64,000 nt of DNA, taken from assembly GCF_902167145.1 (NCBI RefSeq), contig NC_050098.1, positions 110,646,207-110,710,206 of the forward strand, written 5' to 3'. The translations under genes and the position numbers were made by a program. Shown here piece after piece: positions 37,916-49,900 of this stretch. This DNA is from Zea mays (Eukaryota > Streptophyta > Magnoliopsida > Poales > Poaceae). Under the pieces are notes generated by a model. The model was given only the letters and a program-made list of their open reading frames with translations. It was not told where the DNA came from and did not search any database. Positions within the stretch are counted from its first letter, which is position 1. The number at the start of each line of letters is the position of its first letter.

Positions 37916-39012
37916 TTGCGATATGCTACTGCTTACATAAAGCTGAAGTATTTCAGTTGTTGGTAGTAATGATTCTTGCTACAATTTGCTTCGGTCATGT
38001 TTATTCATGGAATGAACATGCTTATAATATTTGCTTATCACAATTCAGTTATTGTTTGATTGCAAACTATAGTATTGTCAAATAGTTTCAAGTAAATGAT
38101 TCATTTATTAGTACAACCAATACTCGAACTTATGCATCATTGAGTTGGCTATTATGTGTTCTTCCATGTGAGCAAGCTCTATAGTTCAAAAAACATCTTT
38201 GCTCTCAGTGTCTGATATGGCCGATGAATCCTTTCTAATCATCATGCTAAGTTTATGTCCCCATCCAAAGGGTAGGATGGATGATCGGGGGGCAAGCATG
38301 ATCAGATACCCGATCATGGTCACCTAGCATGCATATGTCGGACGGTCTAGGGCAGGCGCGGACAGTCCGACCATGAAGGTCGGACGGTCCATGGACAACC
38401 AGAAGCAGTAGCGGTCATAGACTATTAGACTACAACGTCTTAAGATAAGTACTAGTGAGCAAAACACTTCGAGAACATTTGGGCGGCTCATCAGAGTTGG
38501 CCCAACTTTTAATCAGTTGCTTGCTAAATATATGAAGAAGGTTGTTCCACACGATCGACCAATAAAATGAACAAAGTCAAAAGGGCGATCTGTGTGAAAG
38601 TAAAAGCCGACTAAACCAGCCCAAAAAGTGGTACAACCGAGATCGCCTGGCCATCCTCCTCTAGGGATGTCACGGTGCTTTCCAGTTTATTCATCGCTGA
38701 TGTGTTATCCTACTCAAGTGTGGGTTGGTACAACGATGAATCCATATTACTGGCCCAATCTGTTTGCTTATGCGGGTAGAGGGCACCACAAGTTTTTCCT
38801 ATTGGCATGTTGATCAGGCAGGCATGGCCTAAAAAGATGCAATCCAAAATGGCCTCTGTACATCAAATATTTATATTATCTGATCACAAGAGCCGATGAC
38901 TTGCATCGAGCTGAGTCCTTGCTTGGGGAACAATATAACTCATGAGATCTATTGTTTCTGAAGTGCGCTAGTGCTTTTGGTTTGCCAATCTCCACCAAAA
39001 GGCAGGGGCATA
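37916..39012 (+). other. Non-coding interior of the GGACGGTCCG element
   Basis: AT-rich stretch (37920-38170), then a segment with further CGGACGGTC motifs (38335-38395) and a polypurine tract at the end. No gene seen. Confidence 0.5.
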
Positions 39013-39928
39013 TGTTGAGCATCAAAAGTGGCGGACGGTCTAGCCCTTGGGCCCGGACAGTACGCGCGCCCCACGATCAGATTAACTCAGGCGATTATCC
39101 TTATCTCATGTGTGGTTATCCATCTAATCATGTGGGGTTTGTTAGCTATCGCTTACATCCAGACCTCCCCCTGTATATATGAAGGGGTAAGGCCGATTGA
39201 GAACCCCCAAACACATTCCAATCGAACCTATCTACTTTATTTACTTTTCCTGCCCTATGAGTAGATGTAACGTAGCTTTAGTTGTAGCCTTCCGCATATC
39301 CACCTCCACCCCTATTCGACTCTATGTCGTCTAGATCCGTTTGGGGTGGCCTACCGACCCCAGGACGACCCTATGATCTTTACCCCTCTTGAGGGGCAAG
39401 ATCTACTTCGTCTACTTCAATCAAGATCTCTTATTTGAATTGATCTTTTAATTTCTAGGCGACTCTACATTGTCTGTGGATGCTCCAGGTGACCTGCTGA
39501 CCCGAAGCACCCTAAGGTCTCTCCCCCAGGAGGCGTGATCTAGGTTCTATGAGGAGAAGAAGACAACCCTATGCCATAGCGGACCGTCCGGCCCAGAGCG
39601 CTGACCGTCTGGACAACACGTAGGAAAGACGTCGCTTTTGTCGCTAGGTCACGGACCGTCTGGCCCAGAGCCGCGGACCATCCGCGCCCCCGCAGCGAGC
39701 ACCGCCAAGCAACCCGGCGACCCATCGCAGACCACCGCGCCATCCATCTCGCATAGCCGAACCCAAGGTATTGTTCATCGCGAGAAGGTCGTAGGATTCG
39801 TTGCTGTTTGGCCATCATATAGGTGGTGTCCCACCTTCAGGATAACCATCTTAGGTATTGACCCTCCGTGGGCAAAACCTAGGGATTATCCCCAAGGTCT
39901 GAACTCACTACGAGGATGGCCTAGAGAT
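39013..39928 (+). repeat. Right LTR of the GGACGGTCCG element, truncated
   Basis: Matches 34431 onward with clear divergence, including small deletions (for example the segment after 39145). It breaks at 39928 where a new TGTTGGATC terminus begins. Confidence 0.85.
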
Positions 39929-41367
39929 TGTTGGATCTTTTATGGGCCTGGCCCATTTAATCAATAAACTCTATGGTGTGTAATTGTGGACAATACCAAT
40001 AGTACCATATTGGAATTCCAAGGGTCGTTGGCTTGACTTATATGGTGGGAATTATTCCACTTAATTTGAGAGGTTAAGAAACGAACAAGTGTGTGCCACA
40101 CGCGCGCGCTACCGCCGCCGCTGGCCGGGCCGGGCTCGGGGCGTGGCGTGGCGTGGCGAGGCAGGCAGGCGGCGAGCGGGCGAGGCGTGGTGTGGTTGTG
40201 TTAATTTTTAGCACTCATTAACCGTGGGAGTTTCAACTCCGGGTTAAACCTTTTAGTTGCTCGTCCCTTGAACAACCGCATGTGAGACCCTTTTTCTTCA
40301 GCTTCCCTTCCGTGAAAGGTTAAGAAGGGGAGAACTCATGTCACTTGTCACGAGAGCAGAACCATTTCAGAATCACTGTCCAGCCGCAAGTGTGGGTATT
40401 TCCATCTCGTAACTCTACGCGCACAGAGGAGCGAGAGGGCAGGTGCCTCCGAATCCCTTGCCGTTCGAGACCTTGCACGGGGGATCGACAATTAGGTTTT
40501 TGGGGAGCGTCTACGCGACTGCCCGAACATCCGTCGTTTTATTCATCACTGGTAAACATCTTCTTCTTCCTGGCGGAATGACAAGAGAAGTTGGACAAGG
40601 ATCTGGATCCTCAGAACGCATGTGAGGGTATGATCGTTTCATCTCCTTACTGTTTTACGTTCTCTAGATTATATATGTTTCATATGTTCATGTCTACTGT
40701 TTCGCATGAAACCATGAATTTATCACATTTGTTCTGTCATATCATATCATGACATGTATGATGCCTGTTCATGATAGTAATATGCCATATCTGTTTGTTT
40801 TAATTTTACAGTCATGTTGTTTATGTTGCTATATATTTATTTCCAATTGTTCTGTCATGATACATGTACCATGTTTATATGCTTATATGCTTATTAAATT
40901 TATATGATTTATATGATTCATATGCTTTATGTTCTCATGTTCCATATTTTCATGGATATATTTGACATCATGATTTCCATGATTAATTATCTTTTATATG
41001 TCATCATCATAATGTTAATTTATGGAATTAAAATAATATGGAAAATGCCTATATTTCTAACTATCCAAAAACCTAATGTTAGGCATTTTTCTGTCAGAGG
41101 TTTTGTTGCTGTGTTAAAGCCTTATCCTTTTGATGGTAAAAACTTCTTGATTTGGAAAACTGAGATGGAATTGTGGCTTACTGCAATGTCTTGTTATCAT
41201 GCCGTTGTGGGCAAGCCTGTCAACTTACCTCCTGAGGATGAGGCTAAGTTTAAGGATGATGACAACCTCTTTCGAGGAGCAGTGATTAGCACACTTGATA
41301 CAAAATTCCAGAAAAGCTATATCATCCTTCCTACAGGGAAAGAGCTGTGGGATGCACTTGTTGGAAA
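39929..41367 (+). mobile_element. Copia retrotransposon, 5' part
   Basis: A new LTR begins TGTTGGATCTTTTATGGGCC at 39929, inside the right LTR of the gypsy element. The leader includes a long GC-rich block (40100-40200) and the coding start of a Copia gag (41045-41367). The LTR right edge and primer site were not identified with confidence. CACTA 3 interrupts the element at 41368, so its remaining genes and 3' LTR lie beyond the window. Confidence 0.75.
41045..41367 (+). pseudogene. Copia gag N-terminal part, cut by CACTA 3
   Basis: From ATG 41045 the frame gives a typical plant Copia gag start: an FSVRGF lead, FDGKNFLIWKTEMELWLT (the W..W-type core of the UBN2/gag-polypeptide family), then FRGAVISTL and TGKELWDALVGN. 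It forms the capsid of virus-like particles. The frame breaks off at the CACTA 3 terminus, so the copy is inactive here. The ATG is the first plausible one; an upstream frame extension is very hydrophobic and unlikely to be used. Confidence 0.8.
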
Positions 41368-42062
41368 CACTACAACACATGTGACCTTCTATGACATTTA
41401 GATTGTGTCACAAACAATGGTATTTTTGTCATAGCATAAGTGTTTGTGACGACTTTATGACAAAAACACTGTTGTCACAAAAGTGTCGTGTTAAAGCAAC
41501 TTCTATGACGAACGATTAAGAAACGTCATAGGTTGAATGACGATCATCGTTTTCGTCATTAAATCTATGACGCTCCAAATCATCATAAATAAGGCGAAAA
41601 CGTCATTAAGTGTAGCAATTGATCGGTTGCCACGTGGCTAATGACGTGGAGATATGATATGGCAAGTGACGTGGCAAAGTTTTATGACAGATATATTCAT
41701 CATAAATACGTTTACGTGGATGCTGATGTGGCCATAACTTCGTGACAATAAATTTCGTCATAAAATGGATGATGTGGCAGATGACATGTCAAATAAACTA
41801 TGACAAAATTTATTGTCACAAAAACACTTGTGTGGCAGATGGCGTGGCAATCATATTATGATATTTTGATTCATCACTAAATATATTGAGGCCCACAACC
41901 ATCCAAAACATAATGCATATATTTCACAATCATACAAAGTGACAACTTTTTCCAACATCCACATATATTTCAAACATAATACGTCCAACACATAAAAGAA
42001 CATGATTCATAATCCTTTAAGCTAACAAGTACTAAGAGAACACATAATATCCAGAAGTTGCA
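41368..42062 (-). repeat. CACTA 3 3' terminal and subterminal repeats
   Basis: The terminal CACTACAACA is followed by many copies of TATGAC, GTCATAAA and TTGTCAC motifs in both directions up to about 41870, then AT-rich DNA. This is the usual array for accessory-protein binding. Confidence 0.8.
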
Positions 42063-42708
42063 TGTTGGAGACTTGTTCTTGAATGCTATGAGTCAGGAAC
42101 AAGGCAACATAGAAAATGTTAATCGGTAAAGTCCTTCGCCCTTCGAAGCATTATTCCTCTCAGGATATAATGGTTTTCGGACGAAGGTTATGAAGGGCAT
42201 ACCTTCATGGATACATTATATAATGACGAAGGATTAATTATAAGGAATATAATGAACAGCATAAACAATTATGTTCTATTATCACGTATAAACAGAAATA
42301 ATCGTTAAACTACAAAAATGTACCTTTTAACTTGAAGGAAATGAAGGTACAAGTGTGACGCAAAAGTGAATGCCAAATCAGCGTGAACAGTACGGGGGTA
42401 CTGTTCACTTATTTATAGGCACAGGACACAGCCTATGCAAAATTAAATTCATGCCCTTTACATTTGATAATAATTCTATTGTAATCTATCGAGGTCTGTA
42501 TAGCCTTTTCATCTTTAAGTCGGTTTCATTTTGTTGATATCACGCCGAAGCTTTCCTGCTCACACCTTCGGCGTTGTATCGACCTTCGTATTATTCTGGT
42601 CAGCTGTGATACCAACTTGAGTCCGAAGATACCTGTTCACACATTAAACTCCAGAAATACTGTTAAATCCTGTTTTTGAGGACCTTCGTAAGCCGAAGGC
42701 CCCCAACA
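42063..42708 (-). mobile_element. Solo LTR, reverse orientation, in CACTA 3
   Basis: 646 bp, TGTTGGAGACTTG to CCCCAACA, related to the LTR at 10703 but inverted, with an inverted TATA box near 42410-42417. A perfect 5-bp duplication TTGCA (42058-42062, 42709-42713) flanks it. Confidence 0.93.
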
Positions 42709-43375
42709 TTGCAATTCCATACAGCAAGCATAAGGATAAAAACAGCTGCAAAGTTCTGGGAGATGGATCTTCGGGATGGTTGATACCAACACCTTGGCAA
42801 GCATACTTAAGGAGCCATCTAACTACGATTGATGCTTATTATTTGTCGAAGGAGATTGGTATTTTCTGCTAAGGACTTCTTCAAATCCGCAATTTCAGTT
42901 GATTGATTAGCAATGGTTGCCTCGGATGCTTGTGACTTGGCCTTAAGTGTTTCCATTTCTTCATGAAGTCCATCTTTTTCTTGTCTCTCAGTGTCCAATT
43001 GAGACTGAATCTCTTGCATCCTTGCTGAAACTGTCCCAGTGTTGCTTCTCTTGGAGGACACAAGACCAGCATTGCGAAGAAATTTACTTGAATCCGGCAG
43101 CACATTGGAAACAACTTCTATAGAAGACTTTGCGCACTCTCCATCTTCAACTGGTGCTACCACCATTGCTTCCATATCACCCTAGCATAAAGATTAAAAC
43201 TTAATATAGTGTAATGCATGTTCAGGAGTCATAACAAATAGAAAAACAAGTACTCACTATAGCTTTCTGAGCGGCTTCACTAAATCCTTTCTTCTTGCTG
43301 CAATGCATCTCCTTAAAAAGATCAATTGTACTAGGTTCAACATCTTTATATTTTTCTTGCCTCTGAAATGATGTC

Positions 43376-45206
43376 AAATAAATTGTGTCAGTATGGAGAT
43401 CAAAACATAAGCTAATAATTCATCACTTGAAAAAGCATGTCACCTTTCTACTTGCCCCAGAACAAGGAAAAGACAATTGAGAGCATTCAACAAGGTTTTA
43501 TCATGGGTTATTAAATGATATAAACAATATACATCAGCTAATACAAATATCTTACAGGTATTTGGCTGCAACAACAAATAATACACATATCATATAGCTA
43601 ATACAAATGACTGCAATAGTTGTGTTGGTCTGCTATAGCTACAATGCTCGTATTTGGCATGTTTTAGCAGCAGCAACTAATACAAATATCTTACAGCTAA
43701 CACAAATGGTTGCAGCATGAAGAACTGGCCTATTGTTGCTGCAGTGCTGGTTAGTATGTTGACTACAACAGGTAATACAAATGACTGCATGAACCAAATT
43801 TGATGCATACATAACATAATTAGTTTCTTACAACTACATAAGCTTTTGCAATGTATGATTGAGATCATGTGCACTGTGCAAACTGCACTTTCTCATGATT
43901 AAGTTTGTTCTTGACACAATTGTTCTGTATGGAAAACACAACCGTTAGGTAGAGAAATAGAGATAACTAGAAGCAAAGTGCGACACCGCTCCCATGTGGC
44001 TGCGTATAGGGCACAAGACATCAGCAACAGGCATAACAATTTATGTATCAAAATATGCAGGCTCATGTTACAAGATTGTTTAGTTTGAAATATTAAATGC
44101 AGAAACCAAGTCAAAAAGCATTTGATAGTGAAAAAAATAAAATTCTCAACAAATCAAGTGCAAAGGAAAATGGTTAACTCATCCATTTATTTAAAGCACA
44201 AATGCTTTACTACATTTTCATCACAAAGGCTGAAAGGGAATGACATCTTTTTCCTGTGTCCTTCAACTTATCGATATTTTTTTCATAGTTTAGCACATGA
44301 GATTATTAGTGAACAAAAAGCATTTTCCCCTCAAATGCAGCAAACACAACGCCTATCATAGGATTGGATTTACTGCCTACACAATATCGTGGATATGGCA
44401 TTTACTCCCAAAAGATAGTACATGGATACATTTTACTAATTTTCTAGAAAGTAATAGTACACATCAATTGTAACAGCAGGAACAATATATTAGCTTGAGA
44501 TTATGCTATTTTTCTCTATCCTAAGGACTAAGGTGCCATTCCTATGAGCCAAGTGAAGCAGCATTTCAGATGCTCCACAGTGCCATTTTTCTGGCCAGCA
44601 CTAGCACTATCAAAGAAGTGCTTGCTATTAATCAGAAGACTGAGATTTCCTTAAGTTATAGTCGTTTTGCCATGACATATGTTCAGATCTTAGGAAATGG
44701 TAAAAAAGAAGATGGGTCTAATCTGGAAGAATTATAGCTTCAACAATTTCCCATTATTCCAAATATTGGAAGAATTATAATGAAGGTCTAATCTGGTTTA
44801 TTCAAAATATACATGTGTCCTGACTTAAATAGTATTTGCTAGGTAATATTACCATGGCTATAAATACTAATCTTATAAGTGAGAAGGATCAAATAAATAA
44901 TATTTATGAAGTTATTGACTCAGATTTTTAACAAATATATTGAACGGAAATACGATGAACATATTATCACCAGATATGTATGTAGCTTATTTGATCGTGA
45001 TATCATCAAAAATATCTTTATGCCTATTGTGTAGGGGAAATCCAAATTTAGCACAACTATTGATTTGATGGGAAAGATGGAATGGTATATGGTAGTAGAA
45101 GAATTAATAAGTATTACCAAAGAATGTTACAATTTCTGGGAATCTGAATATAAAGCTATGAAGTGGAGCTCGATCTCAAATACCTTGTGGTTTGGGGTAG
45201 ACCACA
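43376..45206 (-). other. CACTA 3 intronic or non-coding region
   Basis: AT-rich, no supported exon. Imperfect repeats of a CAGCTAATACAAATGACTGCA type lie at 43555-43790. A segment at 44614-44660 recurs at 58570-58615. An expected TNPA exon was searched for here by eye and not seen. Confidence 0.45.
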
Positions 45207-45259
45207 GTTGTTGTTGGAACTTGCTCTCCGGCGCAAGTTGATCCAGCGACATAAGTTGA

Positions 45260-46181
45260 TCCAACGGCGCAAGTTGGTCAGGGAGCGGTCCGACACGACG
45301 AGGGGTCAGGTAATGTTTGACTCTTGTTTAGTGTTGCTGAATGTGGGTTATATGTGGGCTTGCTAAATCTGTGTGCTGTGTCTCAGGCGGCGCGTAACGA
45401 GAAAGTGGAGGACTTCGGGGCTTTGAACAGTGCGCAGCCTGATTCGGAGTCGAACCCGGCGGCGGCTGTGTCGGAGGTCGCCCCGGCGCCGCCCCCAGAA
45501 ACTGTCGAAGGCGCCCCTGATGCCCCCGCAGCTACTGCGGCCGGCGGTGGCTCGTCGCCAACTGCTGCGCCGAGGGCTGAGGATCCTGTGAAGATGGCAG
45601 CGGAGCCGGCAGCGGAGGATCCCGCGACGGCTGGGTCTTCGCAGGTGGCTTAGTGGGTGTGGGTAGTTAGGGAATTTTGCATATGTTGTTGAACCTTGGT
45701 TGCTGCGCAGGTTCAAGATTTTGGGCCTGCGCACGCAACTGCTACTGCTAATTTTTTGGCGGCTTCGACCGTGGATGATGGGAATGAATCGGATGAATCT
45801 GCGTCTAAGTTTTCTGATTTTGGTGACTCTAGGAGTTCGGTTGAGTGGACTGAAGAGTCGTCGGATGAGGACCTGGATTACTTTGCGGCCTTGGATGTGG
45901 CAGCGGCGGAGTCTTCGCCGCGTGCTGTGGATGCTGAAGTTGTGCCTAGTCCAAGTGCGGGGCGTAGGCGACGAAGGGCGGTTGCGAAGCGTAGAGTGAG
46001 TGAGGCGGACGGCGGTCGGCTTCGTGTGGGCAGGGCTGGCAGGCAGGAACTGTTGTCCTTGCCGGCCGCTGCGAGTGTAGGTGAGGGGGAGCTACGAGGT
46101 CTTTTTGCGGGTGAGGAGCTGAGGATAATGCTATTTAACTATAGGGAGATGGGAATTATTCCGAAGGTTGAGCCGATGTAA
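45260..46181 (+). CDS. Antisense spliced gene of the Tat element, 5' truncated
   Basis: On the strand opposite to gag-pol, an exon ending at 45309 (GTAATG donor), 45387-45644 and 45711-46181 join in phase with GT/AG borders and stay open to TAA 46179-46181. The product is Ala/Pro/Glu-rich, then acidic with an ESSDEDLDYF stretch, then basic (GRRRRRAVAKRR), ending in a short helical segment. No known domain is recognised. Extra genes, often antisense, between pol and the 3' LTR are documented in Tat-group elements such as Grande. The 5' part is missing because of the deletion that removed the 3' LTR. Confidence 0.6.
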
Positions 46182-46329
46182 AGTGTGATGCCCTCGTTGT
46201 ACATATGTAATGTCTTGTATGATGAGGTTGTGTGCCTTTGCACATTCGGCTATGCTCACAAAGGCGTTGCGCGCTTGGTCTGGTGTATTTGTTATGTCTG
46301 TCTGGCGTGCATGTAGTAGGTCTTTGCGC

Positions 46330-46720
46330 GGATAGTTTAGTGTAGTCTTTTTCACACTTGTTGTGCTTGGTCCGTCTGCACCCTTTGGCGACTTTTGCAC
46401 GGATACTCTTCGCGGAAGACTTCGATTTTTCGCACTTGTTGTGCTAGTCCGGCTGCACCCTTAGGCGACTTTTGCACGGAAAGTCTTTTTTGAGGAAGAC
46501 TTCGATTTTTCGCACTTGTTGTGCTAGTCCGGCTGCACCCTTAGGCGACTTTTGCACGGATAGTCTTTTTTGAGGAAGACTTCGATTTTTCGCACTTGTT
46601 GTGCTAGTCCGGCTGCACCCTTAGGCGACTTCTGCACGGATAGTCTTTTTTGAGGAAGACTTCGATTTTTCGCACTTGTTGTGCTAGTCCGGCTGCACCC
46701 TTATGCGACTTTTGCGCGGA
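46330..46720 (-). repeat. 80-bp tandem repeat, nearly five copies
   Basis: Exact-looking units of 80 bp start near 46412, 46492, 46572 and 46652, each containing GAAGACTTCGATTTTTCGC and GTGCTAGTCCGGCTGCACCC. A diverged unit precedes (from about 46330) and a partial one follows. It lies between integrase and the antisense gene, where Tat elements often carry minisatellites. Confidence 0.95.
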
Positions 46721-46949
46721 GTGTCGCACGCGAGGGTAGCTAGCGCTGGGCCTCGCTGTGACTTTGTATTGGTCGAATGTCGAAGACCGTCGGCGCGGTC
46801 TTTTTTCGACGTAGATTTTTGCGGGGGATTTTTCACTTGTATATTACATGACTCCGCCTCGTTAAAAACCTCACCCCCCGGGAGGAAAAGAGTGCGGGCC
46901 AGAATAAAATTGTTTTTGCGAATTACAAGGGCGAGCTGGCCTTGATGAG

Positions 46950-49900
46950 TCAAACAAAAAATTTGCGAAGATTATCAATGTTCCAGGAATGCTCCAAGTC
47001 TTCGCCGTTTGGCGTTGCGAGCCTGTATGCGCTGGGGGATGCCTTCGTCTTGACAATGAAAGGGCCCTCCCACTTGGGCTCCAGCTTGCCCCTGGACTCT
47101 GTCCGAGCTGTTCGGACGAGTACGAGGTCCCCTTCGCTGAATTCCCTCGGGATGACTGCGTGGTCGCGCCATGCTTTTGTCTGGGCTTGGTATTTATTTA
47201 GAGCCTGTAGAGCGAAGACGCGGTCTCCATCGATAAGATCCTTTGAAGTGGGTTCGTCCACGTCGGGGACAGCTGACAAAACTATTCGCGGGGACCCATG
47301 TTTTATTTCTTGTGGGGTCATGGCCTCCGAACCATATAGAAGGCAGAAAGGGGTGAACCCGGTCGCCCTGCACTCAGTCGTGTTTAGTGCCCAGACCGCT
47401 TCAGGTAACAAATCGGCCCACCTGCCCTTTTTTCATCGAGGAACATCTTCTTGACAGCTGTGAAAATTTTTCCATTGGCACGTTCCACAACTCTGTTGGA
47501 CTGCGGGTGATATACTGAGGCGAAGGCAAGCTTGGTGCCAATGGAGAAGCAGAAATCCTTGAAGTCTTGGCTGTCAAACTGCTTGCGGTTGTCAACTGTG
47601 AGTTCGGACGGTACTCCGAAGCGGCAAACAATGTTTTGCCAGAAGAATTTCTGTGCAGTCTTTGATGTTATTGTGGAAACAGCCCTCGCCTCGATCCATT
47701 TAGTAAAATACTCGACAACGATGAAGGTGAACTTGAGGTTCACCTGAGCCGTGGGCAGGGGCCCGACGATGTCCAGGCCCCAGCGCTGGAGAGGCCATGT
47801 GTGGGCGATCAGTTTTGTGAATTGCGAAGGGCTGCCTGATCGAGGAGAAAACTTCTGGCAGGCTTCGCAGGACCTTGTGACCTGATTTGCGGCGCAGATC
47901 ATTGCGGGCCAGTAGAAACCTTGGCGGATCACCTTTGCGGCTAGGGCCCTTGGCCCTGCGTGAGAGCCGCAAGTACCACTGTGGACTTCGCACAGGATTT
48001 GGATGCCTTCGGTCTCGGTGACACATTTAAGCATTGGCTGACTGACCCCCTTCTTGTAGAGCTGGCCCTCAATCAGTGCGAAGTCCCGACTTCGATGTTT
48101 GAGGCGCTTGGCCTCGTTGATGTCGGTTGGGTGGTAGTACCCCTGTAGGAACAGGGTTATTGGTGCCCGCTAGTCTTCGGTCATAATAAGGTTGACTATG
48201 CGGTGGCCCTCACTGTCATTGGTTATTTGGAGCCCTTCGGGGCTCCGGACGCTGGCGCGTCGATAACGTGGTAGAACACGTCGGAGGGCAGGGACTCGCC
48301 TCTGGCGGCAGCCTTGGCCAATGCGTCGGCTTCTTCATTCTTGGCCCGGTCCACATGCTGCAAGGTGAATCCCTTGAATTGTCTCTCGAGACTTCGGATG
48401 GTCGCGAGGTATTGCATAAGTGCGGGGTCCTTTGCTGCACAGTCTTTCTCGACTTGGCCGGCGACTACCTTGGAGTCTGTTCTGACAATGCAGGTGGTGA
48501 CACCAAGGGCCCTTAGCTTGCGGAGGCCGAGGATGACGGCTTCGTATTCTGCTATATTGTTTGTGCATCTGTCAGATTCCAGAGCGAAGCTTAAGCGTGT
48601 CGCGTATCTGTGCTTGACCCCGGCGAGTGAGGTGATGACTGCAGCAGCGCCTGCCCCCGCATGGCACCATGCGCCGTCGCAGTGGATTGTCCAAACTTTC
48701 TCTGCGGACAGGTCCGACTGTGTTATTGGCCCAGTCCAGTCGACGACGAAGTCTTCTAGAACTTGTGACTTGATGGCTGTCCTGGGCTCGAAAGTGATGT
48801 GGTAACCGGAGAGTTCGGCCGCCCATTTGGCGATCCGTACCGATGCCTCCGGGTTTCTGAACAGTTCGCCGAGTCCCCTATCTGAGGTGACTCGGACCTT
48901 CAATGCTTCAAAATAGTGGCGCAATTTGTGCGAGGACATAACGAATGCATAGGCAATCTTTTCCAGTTCCGTCATGTTACATTTTGACGGTGTGAGCACT
49001 TCGGAGACGTAATAAACTGGACACTGCCTGATCATGCCCTCTACTGTCTGCTCCTGCACCAGTGCCGTGCTGACCGCGTGCGGCGAGGCCGCAACATAAA
49101 GCAACAGGGGTAGCAAAGAGTCGGGGCTTGTAAGAACCACCAATTCTGACAGGTACTGTTTCAATGAGGCGAAGGCCGCCGCCTGCTCTGGTCCCCAAGC
49201 GAAGTCTTTTGTGCCGCAGAGAGTTTTGAGGAAGGGTAGACTTCGCTCAGCGGATTTGGTGATGAATCTGTTGAGGGCGGCCAATCTGCCCGTCAGGCGC
49301 TGGACGTCTCTGGCTGACTGCGGGGGCGTCATGTTGATGATGGCTTGAATTTTGGTTGGGTTGGCCTCGATGCCGCGGTGTGATACCAGGTAACCCAATA
49401 TTTTCCCCTGGCGAACGCTGAAGACGCACTTTTTAGGGTTTAGGCGGAGTCGTGCGTCCCGCATGTTCGCAAATGTCTCGGCGAGGTCAGCAAGATGGTC
49501 CTCTTTGCTCCTGCTGGCGACGACGATGTCGTCCACATATGTGAATATATTTCTGCCGACTTGCCCCTCGAGCACCGTTTTGGTGAGCCGGGAGAAAGTG
49601 GACCCGGCGTTCTTGAGTCCCTCCGACATTCTGATGAAGCAATATGTGCCGAAGGGTATGATGAAGCTGGTGCTGGCTTTGTCCTCCTCCTTCATATATA
49701 TTTGATGGTAACCGGAGAAGCAGTCGAGGAGTGACATGACTTCGCACCCAGCCGCGCTATCGGCTATTTTGTCGATCCGAGGAAGCGGGAAGTTGTCCTT
49801 TGGGCAGGCCTTGTTGAGACTGGTGAAGTCGATGCACATCCGCCATTTGCCGCTCTTTTTCTGCACCATCACAACGTTGGCGAGCCACGTGGGGTAAGCC

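Larger units (their letters stand above)
34431..39928 (+). mobile_element. Decayed gypsy-like element with GGACGGTCCG-rich LTRs
   Basis: The left LTR 34431-35398 starts TGTTGAGCACC and ends GCGCCAACA. The right LTR starts at 39013 and is cut at 39928 by a Copia insertion, about 30 bp short of its end. After the left LTR lies TTTTTGGCGACTCCGCTGGGG, a primer-site-like stretch, and before the right LTR a purine tract AAAAGGCAGGGGCATA. The 3.6-kb interior has gag-like fragments with stops but no reverse transcriptase or integrase. The left 5-mer is CATGT; the matching right flank is outside the window. Confidence 0.85.

Noticed and set aside
39929..40620. Defining a complete Copia 5' LTR and primer site
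   Set aside because: I found the left TG end but no convincing CA end with a tRNA-complementary site, so the right border is left open.
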